A stretch of 64,000 bases of DNA from Pohlia nutans (GCA_022496805.1 CM040090.1:7744001-7808000), one strand, 5' to 3'. Positions 1 to 10,770 are shown, numbered from the stretch's first letter. The notes: generated from the letters alone by a model not told the origin. Translations and numbers: made by a program.

Positions 1-136
1 TATACAAACCAACATACATTCTTGTGCTAGCTATATGATTTATAAGACGGACAAAACAAAGCTTCACTACAACAATCAAACATATCATCTTGTTAACTCA
101 TTCATTGTTGCATTGCATGTAGGAAATCAACACTCC

Positions 137-1510
137 ATGGCACCGACTTCACAACGTCGGGGCGATGAACTAGAAAAGTTCATTCCGAAACACATCACCG
201 ATCATTTTGCAAGGAAATGTAATCGTGTGGATTGCGGTTCGGAAGACGTTTATTTTAGGTATTTCAACAACAATGATCGCGACCAACCTCGTTTTGTGTG
301 TAACACATGCAAAAAAAACTTCACACTTGGTGGAAAGACGAGACAACCGTACAAGACAAAAAAGAAGAACGTTGTGATGAAGAGACCAAACTTGAGGATT
401 TCCAAATGTGAAGCTCGATGCGTGAGGACTACCAGAAATAAAAGCATTGGAGGATCAACACTTTCAAAGCCTAGGATTCAATCGACACGGTGTGTAAACA
501 AGCGTGTACATTCTTCACTTCAAGCACTTGGTGAACAGACCAATTTGGTTGAAGAGGATGAAAGGCGTTTTGAAGGAGATGAGGTAGATGAGCTTGAAGA
601 AGAAGATGGAGATTATTTTCCAGATGATGAGATTGACGAGCCTATTGGAGAGGATGATGATTACTATGTTCTAGAAGAGGAGGTTGGCGAGCATGTTGAA
701 GAAGACAAGAACCGCTATGTTCTAGAAGACGAGGTTGAGGAGCTTGTTGAAAATGACGATGATTGCTATGTTCTAAAATATGAAGGTGACAATTATGTTG
801 AAGAAGATGATGACGGTTATGTTATTGAAGATGAGGTTAACGAGCCTTTTGAAGAAGATAGTGACGGTTATGTTCAAGAAGATGAGGTTAACGAACCTAT
901 TGAAGAAGATGGTGACGGCTATATTCAAGAAGATGAGGTTGACAAGGCTATTGAAGAGGACAAAGAGTTGGAGATCGACAATTCGGCAAATGTGAGTGAA
1001 ATCAAGATTCAAGCATGTGCTTTGCAAACTAGAGCAATAGAAAAGAGTCCAAGAGTGGTTTCAACTAACAAACTTACTCGTGATATAGTTTCAAAAACGA
1101 AAAAGGTTATGAAGAGAGCCACTCAATATTTGATAGATGCTCTCACTACACTTGAGGAGGTCAATTTGGAAAAGCATGCCATGATGTTAGATCGCAAATA
1201 TTATGAAGTTGAACAAGCTAGAGAACGAGAAGGCAGAGAGAGATCTGATTCCGAGAAAGCCCTTCACGACCACAAAAATTCAATTATGCAATTGGTCTGG
1301 TCATGGGCTCAATACGACTCTTTAACTACTACAAGGTTGAATAAGAAGGTTGCGCGTGAAGACGAATTGAAGACGGTGTCCCAAGAAGTTGAAGAGTTGT
1401 ATTCTCAAGTGAAGCAAATTGACATCAAATATGCTTGTCATGATGAAGTGGTGAAGATTGAAAGAAAAGCAAATCAGTTGTGGAATTGTGTGCAGGAGTT
1501 GGTTGAATAG
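137..1510 (+). CDS. Dof-like zinc-finger, acidic-repeat, coiled-coil protein (left copy)
   Basis: The start is taken at the ATG shared with the second copy (protein begins MAPTSQRRGDELEK); an upstream in-frame ATG at 35 is not conserved, and a splice-acceptor-like 'tgtag' lies just before. Predicted length is 457 aa. Residues 28-58 form a C-x4-C-x21-C-x2-C finger with FRYFNNNDRDQPRFVC and CKKNFTLGGKTRQ. This matches the plant Dof DNA-binding domain (C-x2-C-x21-C-x2-C, YYNN..QPR) except that the first cysteine pair is two residues wider. A basic linker follows, then about seven acidic 17-residue units of the type GYVQEDEVNEPIEED, then a charged C-terminal helical region (about 310-457) that looks like a coiled coil. 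Dof proteins are nuclear transcription factors; whether this one binds an AAAG core is unknown. It could be a host gene duplicated with the arm or a cargo gene of a large mobile element. Confidence 0.75.
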   Translation: MAPTSQRRGDELEKFIPKHITDHFARKCNRVDCGSEDVYFRYFNNNDRDQPRFVCNTCKKNFTLGGKTRQPYKTKKKNVVMKRPNLRISKCEARCVRTTRNKSIGGSTLSKPRIQSTRCVNKRVHSSLQALGEQTNLVEEDERRFEGDEVDELEEEDGDYFPDDEIDEPIGEDDDYYVLEEEVGEHVEEDKNRYVLEDEVEELVENDDDCYVLKYEGDNYVEEDDDGYVIEDEVNEPFEEDSDGYVQEDEVNEPIEEDGDGYIQEDEVDKAIEEDKELEIDNSANVSEIKIQACALQTRAIEKSPRVVSTNKLTRDIVSKTKKVMKRATQYLIDALTTLEEVNLEKHAMMLDRKYYEVEQAREREGRERSDSEKALHDHKNSIMQLVWSWAQYDSLTTTRLNKKVAREDELKTVSQEVEELYSQVKQIDIKYACHDEVVKIERKANQLWNCVQELVE

Positions 1511-2097
1511 TTTTGTTGAGGCAGGCCTTTATTAAAGAGATTGTTGGTGTATATGATTGAATCTAAAAAGGGTTGCTATTTTGAAGATAATTAGTTAATA
1601 GTTAGTTACTAACTAGCTAATTACTTGTATACGCATACGTAGTCCTAGTTTAGCGGGAAGCAAGCATGTATACGGCCAACTGTTACCTCAGACTGGCGGG
1701 CTTGAAATCAAAAGCATATACGTAGTCTTGGTTGAGCGGAAAGTAGATATGTAGTTGATTGTTTGAGTCTAAAATACTATAGCGTACTAAAGGTTTCGTG
1801 AAGGACTCTTTTGTCATTGTTGTGTAAGTGTCTTGGAGCCTAATAGTGAGAGTCTTTGAACAGACAAGATAATGCTACTTGCATTGTACTGGTGTTGTTG
1901 AAGTTAATCAAAACCTTTTGTTGCAGTACTCGGTTGTCGTGCATGATTTTATCGTTCTTTTATATGCTCTATCTTCTTATATGAGATGCATAGTCAAAGT
2001 GCTATATTTGACCCTTGTATACAACATTTTAATATACAATAACTTTTATGCCTTATTATTTTGGTCAAGTAGCAATTGGTCCTTCACCTATGTTTAA

Positions 2098-2677
2098 CCC
2101 CTAAACGTCACAGCGTCCAGAAACTGGACGACGAATGATTTCAAAGCCTTCTCACGTTCTCATCAACGCTTGGATGAAACTCATCCAATTTTTTGGAGAT
2201 TCTTCACCAAATTGTTGTCCTATCTAATGGCTGGATTTAGTCATACTAGAGTACATATTTTTCTAAAATTACAAATGTAGAAGTATGTCAAGTCGTTGAC
2301 CGAGCCAAAATTGCATTGACTCTAGTTCAAAGTGGAATCGTGAAAAATGAGGTCATAAATTTAAGAAACACAAAAATTTCAAAGTATCACCACGTTTAAG
2401 AGTATCTCATTTCAAACTCATTCCAACAAATTTTACTCAAAAAATATTGAAATTTAGTTTGTAATCGAATTTACAAGGAATTTTTAATATTAACTTTCAA
2501 AATTTATAATTAAATATTGGTGATTGTATTAGTAAATGGAACCGTACGGATGGAATCTAAAATTCAAAATCTAGAACTTTCATTTGTATATCAATTCCAG
2601 AATATTCTTCTAAATAGTAATTTATAATGCTTTTTCTCAAATTGTCAATTCCAGGGACACCCTGGTACGTTAAGGGG
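2098..2677. mobile_element. TTAA-flanked MITE, family A (580 bp)
   Basis: The element is bounded by TTAA at 2094-2097 and 2678-2681. Its ends are CCCCTAAACGTC and, inverted, CCCCTTAACGTACC. Each end has a small palindrome just inside: CGTCCAG-AAA-CTGGACG on the left and CCAGGG-TGT-CCCTGG on the right. The right arm of the inverted repeat has one TTAA at the equivalent place (reverse complement of about 18440-18450), so this is a clean insertion after arm duplication. There is no coding capacity. A second 580 bp copy lies at 9866-10445 in the opposite orientation. TTAA duplication plus CCC...GGG ends is the piggyBac pattern. Confidence 0.9.
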
Positions 2678-3030
2678 TTAAAGTTTTATGTAATGCAATC
2701 AAATAATTTTACTTTGATTATATAATAATTTTCTATTGAAACTAGTGTACTCAAATTTTTAGCATATATCTTCTGAACAAAAAAGTGGTAGTGTTTGTTT
2801 GTAGGGATTTTAGATATAATCTTTCAATGTTGTTACAAATATAGTAACCAAATTTAAGTATCACTTCATTTAAACACTTGATTTATATCAATTCATTAAT
2901 ATTAATATTTTATCTACTAGTCATATGCATTAAATTGATGTAATTTAGAGCAGTTAATTGTAATTAACATGTAATTGTGTCGTTCAATTGTTGCACAATT
3001 TGAAGTAAGATTTGTACTAAACGTTACATA

Positions 3031-3124
3031 GATAGATAGAAACTCCAACCCTATTGCAAGGCCGACGTGAATAAAGTGTCCGTTTGTAATGTCAATGACC
3101 CGGTGCCCACCGGACAAGGGGACG
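3031..3124 (-). mobile_element. 5'-truncated retroposon with TATC tail
   Basis: This 94 bp insert is flanked by the 12 bp direct repeat AAACGTTACATA (3019-3030 and 3125-3136). The right arm has a single copy of that 12-mer followed directly by the continuing arm sequence, so it is the empty site. Read on the minus strand the insert runs from a truncated start to a (TATC)n-like 3' end, as expected for target-primed reverse transcription of a SINE or a LINE tail. Related copies are at 3838-3910, 9270-9402, 56008-56149 and 56787-56877. Confidence 0.85.
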
Positions 3125-3366
3125 AAACGTTACATACCCATTTGCCCAAGGAGTATTTTTTGAAGAGACGCTATTTTTTTATTAGATTAGAAATAAACAT
3201 ATAGACATATAGCCGATATTTTGACTACATTGATTATTCCATTTAGTGTGTGTGATACTAATTCTTGAAGCACAAAATTCTCCCTGCGCTTGAGGTCTTG
3301 TTGTGCATGTTGCCTTCTTCAAAAAAGTTGTTTTTTTTCTCTATTTCAACCATCTCTAGTCGTATC

Positions 3367-3660
3367 CATTAGGAGAAATTTGGGGTCCCAAAGAGGCCCT
3401 GTGAGACAACCCGTGTTAGGTGAACCAGCTGCTCAAACACCCCTCTTCATGTAAATCCATTGGTGAAGGTTGTTGCCCCCATTGTTGAAGCCGTAGTGGT
3501 GGTAGTGTTGGTAGCGTTGATTGGCTCGACCCACGGAACTGCACTATTGGTACCACGGTGGCACCATTGGTGCCACCGTGTAAAGCGCACGATTTTCCCT
3601 CAAATTTTTAGCACGTGCCAAAGGCAAAGGCCCCTTTGTGACCCCAAATTTCTCCTAATG
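3367..3660. mobile_element. Short terminal-inverted-repeat element (294 bp)
   Basis: The ends CATTAGGAGAAATTTGGGG and CCCCAAATTTCTCCTAATG are perfect inverted repeats of about 20 bp. The interior contains a second hairpin around 3551-3582 (GGTGGCACCATTGGTGCCACC). It is absent from the right arm of the inverted repeat. The arms differ by a further few tens of bases at this site, so the target duplication cannot be read. No coding sequence; family unknown. Confidence 0.7.
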
Positions 3661-3837
3661 CATAGCCGCTCCAATGATATACTAAAGATGATTTTGCAAC
3701 TAGTAGTTCCTACAAAGGATAGTAGCATGTGTGCTAATTTTTAGCAACAAATCATCAAACATCAAGTTTTGGAAAATTGCCAACCACATGACAACCTTTG
3801 AAAGGTTGTTTTAGGGCACATCAAATTTATTGGGTAT

Positions 3838-3910
3838 GAATCATTGACATTACAAATAAACACTTTATCCATGGCGGCCTTGAAAGAGAACCGAAGTTTC
3901 TATCTATCTA
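3838..3910 (+). repeat. Retroposon fragment, TATC-tail family
   Basis: It shares the block 'cattgacattac....cactttat' and the terminal 'gtttctatctatctac' with the copies at 9270-9402 and 56787-56877. It is 5'-truncated and diverged. It lies just beyond the inner end of the inverted-repeat arm. The rest of 3799-4176 shows nothing recognisable. Confidence 0.6.
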
Positions 3911-4180
3911 CTTCCCATCGTAATGACTTGCTTAATATTGCCAAAATTTAGTTTGGATAAATATTTAGTTAAAATATCTTTAGGGATTAAATTCTTTGTT
4001 ATTCTCTTACATTCGACTTCTCCAACTAGTACTTCATCATTGGTACAAATATCACCTTTATGCTTTTATTAAAACAAATAATTCAAACCACAAACTTAGT
4101 GACATGTATTTTATTAACATTGAAAAGTAAAAATAATACTTGTATATTTTAATAAATTTTTGAATAAAAGTGACTACTAA

Positions 4181-4755
4181 CCCCTAAACATTCTCTCCCT
4201 GTTCAAATTGGGTAGCTATGCAAAGATGCATTATTAAATATAACTATAAGGGATGTTTTGAATGTGATGTATGAATAAAAGTTGTACATTATAGATTTTA
4301 GATTCTATCTGTATAGTTAGATTTGCAATTGCTATTGATTACTAATATTTTCTATAAATTTTGAAATTTGAAATTCAAGATTCTTTTGTAATTTGACTTC
4401 AAACAAGATATTGAAAATATGCGGATGAAATTTGTTGTGATGAGTTGAAATGTAATCATTTAAATGTCGTGATATTTGGAGATTTTTTGGTTGCTTAATT
4501 TTATGAGTTGACTTTTTCAAGAGCACTTTTAGACTAAAATCTTCAATTTTTTTGGTAAAACACTACAAGGTGAAATGAGGCATAAAGTTTTTACAAATCA
4601 TCTCCTTTCTAATTGAATCACACATACATGAAGCTAACTTCCCATAAATTAATTCACTAAAAAATTCACACCGCAAAAGGTGTATAACGGATGCAAAAAC
4701 AAAGTTTGATTTTGTATATCATCATGCAAAGTATGCAAGGTTGGGTAGTTAGGAG
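4181..4755. mobile_element. TTAA-type MITE, family D (575 bp)
   Basis: The ends are CCCCTAAACATT and, inverted, CTCCTAACTACC, flanked by CTAA (degraded) at 4177-4180 and TTAA at 4756-4759. The interior matches 48428-49004 in inverse orientation and the split element at 29133-30341. No ORF of substance. Confidence 0.75.
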
Positions 4756-4815
4756 TTAATGTATTTGAACGACGCTTTGGATAAAATCTTATTCAAACTT
4801 TTATTCTGGATGAAA

Positions 4816-4819
<4 letters not shown>

Positions 4820-4862
<43 letters not shown>
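4820..4862. repeat. (TA)n microsatellite
   Basis: An uninterrupted TA dinucleotide run of about 43 bases, just left of the PIF/Harbinger insertion. Confidence 0.95.
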
Positions 4863-4864
<2 letters not shown>

Positions 4865-5270
4865 AACATCTTGAGGGATATAGAAATAAATTAAAAAGAA
4901 TAATAAAACTTTAAGAATATACTGAAAATTGAAAGAGTTATTGTTTTTTATCAATCTATGGGGGTCTTTACACTAGTGACCAAGAGCCGGGATGGATAAT
5001 TCTCTTGGTCACGGCCCTTGGTCAAGAGCCATGACCAAGAGCCAACTTTCCCATCCATTGGTCACCAACAATAGTGTAAAGTGAACTTGGACCGGCCGGC
5101 TAGGTGGGCTGAAATTTTTAATGTATTTTTGAAAAGAGTAGATTTGATAACTTACATTTCTTTTGCACTCCTCGTTTAGGTCTTCTTCTCTCTTCTTCTC
5201 CCTTTCCTCTCTTCTCTTGTTTTCACTCATCTTCTCACCTTGTACTGGAATTTCAGCAATTAGGGTTGTA

Positions 5271-6658
5271 ATGGAGGAGAGGAAGAGGGACCTTGTATTG
5301 GCGTTGGGATTGTATATGTCCTTGTATATGATAGTACAACATTTTATGAATATGCAATCGCTGATTTTGCAAGGAGAATGGGAGAAATTTGCCATTTTCA
5401 GCATTTTGTGGGAGAGCATGGGACGTGAGGAGCGTAGTATTTGGAGTCATGCACGACAAGTTGGGTTTACGGATCGTTTCTTGTTGGGTTCTTTCACAGA
5501 GAAGATGTTTAAGCAAAGAACTCGGATTAGCCATGGTACATTCAGATTTCTTTGTGAAAAATTGGGTCCATTTCTGAAAAAGAAGGATACACGTATGAGG
5601 GCTGCTATTTCTGTTGAAACTAGGATTGCGGTTTCTTTGTGCAGATTGGGTACTGGAAATGGGTTGTTGCTTGTAGGAGAGGTGTATGGAATTGCTGAAT
5701 GTACAGCTTCTTGCATAGTAAGGGAATTTTGTAAGGTTGTTAGAAAACACTTATTAAGGGTTTTAGTCCAATTCCCAGTGAATCGCAGTTTAGGGTTTTG
5801 GCTTCTCAATTCGAAGCCTTACATGGAATTCCTTACATAGTGGGTGCAATTGATGGTTCACATATTCCTGTTTTAGCTCCTGTAATTGGGGGGGAAGATT
5901 ACTATTGTCGGAAATCATTCCATTCAGCAATTTTACAGGGAATTGTAGATGTGAATTGCAAGTTTTGGGATTTTGAATTCGGGTGGGCTGGTAGTCTTCA
6001 CGATTGGTCTGTTTTTCAAGTGACAAAAGTAGGGAAAGCATTCATGGAAGGAAAATATATGCCATATAAATTGGTAGGTGATGCAGCCTATCCGGTTAGG
6101 CCGTGGATGTACTGCCCATTCAAAGGGCAAAAAGATGGACTATCTCGATGTCGTGCAAACTGGAATTTTATCCAGTCTTCAACACGAATGTGTGTTGAAT
6201 GAGCATTTGGCATATTGAAAGGGGGGTGGAGAATCATAATGAAACGATCTGATATTCCATTACGTATGATTCCTGATGTAGTTTGTACTTGTATAGTATT
6301 GCACAATTTGTGCATAACTATGAAGGATGCTTTTGACAAAACCTGGATTGATGAAGCAGAGAGTGAATTGGCCCAAAAAATTGCAAATGGCGAAGCAAGG
6401 GAAGGATCGGAAGTGCGTGGTGCACGAGCTGCAATTGAAGAAGTGAGGAGCAGAATTCAATATAGACCGAATTCAGTAGTTGAAGATGTAGTTGATGAAG
6501 AAACTGAAGCTTTTTTGATTGCAGAAAATGAGAAGGACATAGATTTGCTTCGGGAAGCAACAAACATGCATGAAGTTTTGGCTACAAGCCTATGGGAAGC
6601 CAAACTTCGTGAATACAATCCTAGTGGCTATTCTGATACTGATTCAGATTCTAACTAA
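5271..6658 (+). pseudogene. PIF/Harbinger DDE transposase (HARBI1-like), broken
   Basis: The reading begins at MEERKRDLVLALG and includes the helical N-terminal region (RISHGTFRFLCEKLGPFL, VETRIAVSLCRLGTG) followed by the DDE_Tnp_4-type catalytic core. The catalytic acids are visible: D in GAIDGSHIPV, D in KLVGDAAYP, E in RMCVE. There are two lesions: a one-base frameshift near 5795, just before ASQFEALHGIPYIVG, and a TGA at 6200-6202 directly after the catalytic E, where family members have Arg (VERAFG), consistent with CGA to TGA decay. After the stop, FGILKGGWRI and LHNLC continue in frame to a normal acidic C-terminus. The enzyme would cut and paste the element; this copy cannot make a full-length protein. 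Confidence 0.9.
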
Positions 6659-6666
6659 TAGAGTAG

Positions 6667-8153
6667 TTAGAATTTCTCTAGCAAGTTTGCAAAAAATTTA
6701 TCCATGTTCTTCAACAAATCCGTTGATTGCTGAAATGAGGAAATGAGAGTACTGGAATTGCTAATTACCTTTTCCAGCAATGCATGCATTTTTTCTTGGT
6801 TAGTCTTCTTTTTCTCTTCTGATTTTGGTGTTGAAGAAGTAATTTGTGATGATAGCGGTGAAGAAGGTGATGTACTTGGTGTAGATGGATTGTCGAGGTC
6901 CTCATTTCTTTCTGTTGCACTTGCTGGGATCGCATTTTTTACACTAGCACGAGTGCTGTTCCATATGTCCATCTCATCAAACCACCTACAGTCTTGTTTC
7001 CTATCCGTGCCCGAAATCTCGTTGGCCCTCTTGTCATTTTTGTAATCCTTCAAAATGGCCTTGTACTTCTTCTTGCAAGACAGCCATGTGCGGTTAAATC
7101 CTCTAATTCCCGCGACCATTCGAGCTTGTAACTTGATCCATGTGTTCATCCCTATGGTAGGAGAGAGAAACCACCAAGAAAATGTCAAAAAAATGCTCGA
7201 AGGCCATCAAATTAGCTCCTGAAAAAAGTGGACAGCACATGTGGTGGCTCTATTTAGCATAAAGAGAAGTGCGAGGAGATTGTGGACACCAAGAAAGTAG
7301 GAGGAGATGGTGGTGGAGGGTGTTGAAACTCTCTCCTTGAAGGAGAGCGGGGTTCAAACCCCCTCGCGCGCGAGACCTCCAAATGTGGAAAAAGGGAAAC
7401 TCGAAGCCCCCGCGGCAGCGGCCGCTCACGCATTTTGGGGAGTAGGGGGGCATGGGGCTGGCGGCTGGGGCAAGGCCTTTAAAAGGCCACCATTGGCCAC
7501 AACATGGCCCCAACACGGCCACAACATGGCCCCAACACGGCCGCAACAGGCAAAGCGGCGAAATGACGATTTTTTTTTTGTTCAAAATTTCCATCAAAGC
7601 TTCAAAATATTTAAGATTCATAGACATTCATACCTTGCTTGTTTGCTGTCTTGGCGAATTCCTCTTCCATTTCACCTCGGATGGCTATGAGAGTCTCCAC
7701 TTCAACATCTTTCTACTTCACAGCTGCAGCTTCCTCCTCTTCATTTGATCCTAGCTCAATTACTGTCTTCTTTCCCTTCTTCTTAGCTTTCTCTTTTGCT
7801 GGAGTTGTTCTCGCCCTCTTCTTTGCTACAACTTTAGGACCCTTTGCTGCAGCTTCTTCTCTTTTCACTTCTAAAATCTGGGCCCCCTGTAAAATTTTGG
7901 TTTCTTGTCCTATGTTTTCTATCTCTCTATCCTCACTGTATGGAAGTCTCCTATACGAAGGTGTAGGATACCCTTGAAACGCTCTTTCACCTGAAGTAAA
8001 CATATTTGGTCCATGTGCGAACTGTAGCTGCGGATTTTCTGAAAAATTTGGCACATGGAATCTAGTCATCCACTCTGAATTCTGAGACCATTCCTGTCCT
8101 ACTTGAGATTGAGAGTACTCATTGTCCGGACTATATCCCTCCATTGCGAACAA
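6667..8153 (-). pseudogene. PIF/Harbinger Myb/trihelix-like accessory protein, broken
   Basis: There are two exons on the minus strand: 8153-7634 and 7151-6667. The junction is in phase (donor CAAG/gtatga, acceptor ccatag/GG). Joined, the predicted domain reads EVETLIAIRGEMEEEFAKTA then TWIKLQARMVAGIRG and SCKKKYKAILKDYKND, the trihelix/SANT pattern of Harbinger ORF1 proteins, which bind the element ends and bring in the nuclease. A Lys/Ala-rich nuclear-localisation-like stretch precedes it and a Ser/Pro-rich linker with a helical tail follows. An in-frame TAG at 7713-7715 lies just before the first helix. The intron contains a GC-rich direct repeat (about 7490-7560) with the word CAACATGGCCCCAACACGGC. 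Confidence 0.85.
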
Positions 8154-8437
8154 ATTGCACTACAAACACACACAAACAATGCAAGAAAAAAAATCATGAA
8201 TGTAGTTAAAACAGGACACATGAGAGAATTGGAGAAGAGAGAGACATATTTGTTGTGGAAGGATTCAAAAGTTAACGGTTTTTGGGATCTTAAAGACTTA
8301 ACGGTTTCTTTTCATCTTCGAAAGACGGGTAGCCGCCCTGCAACAGTAAAAACAGTTGAGCAAAAAAAAATAGGCAAAAAATGTTTAAAAAATTATTAAA
8401 TTTTTTTTTCCATTGGTTCTTCGTTTTTTCAGCTCTT

Positions 8438-8501
8438 GGTCACCCGGATTTTGCGGCGAGAGAACCTATTTTGGTGCTCTCGCCGCATTATCCGGGTGAC
8501 C
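8438..8501. repeat. Perfect-stem hairpin inside the Harbinger element
   Basis: The stem GGTCACCCGGAT...GCGGCGAGAG pairs with CTCTCGCCGC...TCCGGGTGACC around a 14-base loop, with one small internal mismatch. It lies near the right end, in DNA with no gene. It may be a subterminal transposase-binding structure or an old nested insertion. Confidence 0.8.
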
Positions 8502-8686
8502 ACGAATCCTTATCCATTTCTGGACATGTAGGATTCCATGTCATTTTTTCATCCATTTTTAGTCTTGGTCACTTCCTCCTTTTTTGGCTAGTGTAAAGTG
8601 TACTTGGACCGGCCGGCTCTTTTCCTCCAATCATAGTGCAGAATTTCCCTTGGCCACGGCCCTTGGTCACTAGTGTAAAGACCCCC

Positions 8687-9861
8687 TATATGTCATCGTT
8701 TTTAATAAAATCCTAAACTCAATGTACTAAGTAGGTTTATTATTATTATTATCATTATTATTAGTATTGAGCTACCGGTAATCAATGGAAGATTAGGCTT
8801 GATATAAGTTTTCATTATTTTTGTATCTTTGATTCAAAATAAAAATTATGCATATTTATTGAAGTCTGCTCTTCTCATATATTTGCAGCTTTCAAAGGTA
8901 ATGAACTTTATAAATTCATATTAGTGTGGTTATGTGTCCTTGGTCTAGCGTTCCCCTTGGTTAAGTAATGATTTTTTGGTTTTTATTTTATTTTGTAAGT
9001 ATTTTATCCATTTTCTCATCAAAATCTTTTTAGTGATATCAATAATGTGGCCAACGGTCATACGGGTCTGGGAAATCCAAATGTAAAATACAAAATAAAA
9101 CAACACAAACAAACTACCTCCCTTAACATATAGGTGACTAAGGGTTTTTTGCTACAAACTAAATGTGTTACAATATGTGTTTTACATGAATTTCTTGAAA
9201 TTTGTAGAATATGAAAGTTGTAATGTATAACCTATAAATTTCAGCTAATATATAGTTGAATACAGTTACTACAGTGTCCATTCCCAGGAGGGAAGAGTAG
9301 TTTTGTTCCAATGGCCCTCTGCGTTGGACCATTGACATTACGAACGGACACTTTATTCACGCCCGCCTCAAAAGAGGAATGGAGTTTCTATCTTTCTATC
9401 TACTTGAATACCGTTAAATCCATTTAAAAAAATTTATAAATGAAATTTAAATGATTTTTTTTAATATTCATAAAATATACATTATTCAATATTTTTGTTA
9501 AATCAAACTAGAGCTCCGCTTCTCTCTGCACTACTAGTGACAAAATATCAATTGTATACATGGTATTAATAATCACTATGGTTTCGCTACTCTTTGCACT
9601 ACCATTGACATATAATATATTATGATACATTGGAAAGTAGAAACCAAAAAATTGTTATGTTTATTACCTTAATAATAAACGAAGATGTATAAATAAAGAC
9701 GTATAATGTATGTACTAATAAATACAATCATAGTTTTTTTTCTTTGACATTATTTAGATTGGATTCCGTCTTCATGGGCATTTAGAATTGAAATGATGCC
9801 AATGTGTAGTTTAGTTTTTTGCACCTATTTCTTTTTTCTTTCAAACAGCTTTTGACTTTTC
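8687..9861. other. AT-rich intergenic DNA with one retroposon copy
   Basis: No gene is visible. The TATC-tail retroposon family is represented by a longer, plus-strand copy at about 9270-9402 (starts CAGTGTCCATTCCCAGGAGG, ends in TCTATC repeats). The rest is low-complexity AT-rich sequence. Confidence 0.6.
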
Positions 9862-9865
9862 TTAA

Positions 9866-10445
9866 CCCCTTAACGTACCAGGGTGTCCCTGGAATTGACA
9901 ATTTGAGAAAAAACATTATAAACTACCATTTAGAAGAATATTTTGGAATTGATATACATATGAAAGTTCTAGATCTTGAATTTTAGATTCCATCCGTACG
10001 GTTCCATTCACTAATACAATCACCAATATTTAATGATAAAATTTGAAAGTTAATATTAAATATTCCTTCTAAATTCGATTACAAACTAAATTTCAATATT
10101 TTTTGAGTAAATTTTTTTGGAATGAGTTTGAAATGAGATACTCTTAAGTGTGGTGATACTTTGAAATTTTTGTATTTCTTAAATTTATGACCTCATTTTT
10201 CACGATTCCACTTTGAACTAGAGTCAATGCAATTTTGGCTTGGTCAAGGACTTGACATACTTCTACATTTGCAATTTTAGAAAAATATGTACTCTAGTAT
10301 GACTAAATCCAGCCATTAGATAGGACAACAACTTGGTGAAGAATCTCCAAAAAATTGGATGAGTATCATCCAAGCGTTGATGAGAACGTGAGAAGGCTTT
10401 GAAATCATTCGTCGTCCAATTTCTGGACGCTGTGACGTTTAGGGG
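9866..10445. mobile_element. TTAA-flanked MITE, family A, second copy (580 bp)
   Basis: Flanked by TTAA at 9862-9865 and 10446-10449. It is the same length as the copy at 2098-2677 and nearly identical to it in reverse orientation, including both end palindromes. The near identity suggests recent activity. Confidence 0.9.
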
Positions 10446-10548
10446 TTAAGTACCTTCAGACTCAAAAAGCAATATTTCTCTTCAGTGGTCAACACATAAG
10501 CTCCTCCTTCAATGCAACTGTCATAGTGCACAAACTCGTTCCATTGCT

Positions 10549-10688
10549 ATATTCGTTTAATTGGGAATTTCCATCATATAGGGACTCTTTGAAATCTACA
10601 AGTGGCATAGATTCAGAGGGGAAAATCTATACGTTATGTAGATTTCAAAGAGTCCCAATATGGCAGAAATTCCCAATTAAATGAATAT
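10549..10688. repeat. 140 bp foldback
   Basis: The arm 10549-10600 (includes TTTAATTGGGAATTTCC and GGGACTCTTTGAAATCTACA) pairs with 10637-10688 with few mismatches, leaving a loop of about 36 bases. No target duplication or family is recognised. Confidence 0.8.
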
Positions 10689-10770
10689 GTTGTTAATTCC
10701 GTTCTTGTGAATCAGAAATTGAGAAAAAGTATTCCATCAGTAAATGTTTGTTCAAGGTTTTGATACAGCT

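Larger units (their letters stand above)
1..3798. repeat. Left arm of large inverted repeat
   Basis: This arm matches the reverse complement of 16424-20393 over coding and non-coding DNA: the Dof-like gene, its 3' region (1511-2093), a block around 1880-2090 and the DNA at 3137-3366 and 3661-3798. Similarity stops on the inner side after the shared stretch 'ccaaccacatgacaacct'. It is still present at base 1, so the outer limit lies outside the window. Differences from the other arm are mainly discrete insertions: the elements at 2098-2677, 3031-3124 and 3367-3660 are here only. The 583 bases after the Dof gene hold no other ORF I can support; they look like 3' UTR and downstream DNA shared by both arms. 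Confidence 0.9.
4960..8686. mobile_element. PIF/Harbinger transposon with complete ends
   Basis: The terminal inverted repeat is perfect over 25 bp, starting GGGGGTCTTTACACTAGTGA and continuing CCAAG. It is flanked by the 3 bp duplication TAT (4957-4959 and 8687-8689); 3 bp duplications are typical of this superfamily. The element holds the two usual genes facing each other: a DDE nuclease (+) and a Myb/trihelix-like protein (-), both damaged. Subterminal DNA on both sides repeats the word TTGGTC(A)AGAGCC. Length is 3,727 bp. Confidence 0.93.

Noticed and set aside
773..1027. Open frames opposite the acidic repeat of the Dof-like gene (and 19533-19814, 19846-20271 in the other arm)
   Set aside because: They are shadows of the coding repeat on the other strand; the sense frame has the recognisable domain.
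3460..3744. 94-codon open frame
   Set aside because: It spans the border of the 294 bp inverted-repeat element and has no protein-like pattern.
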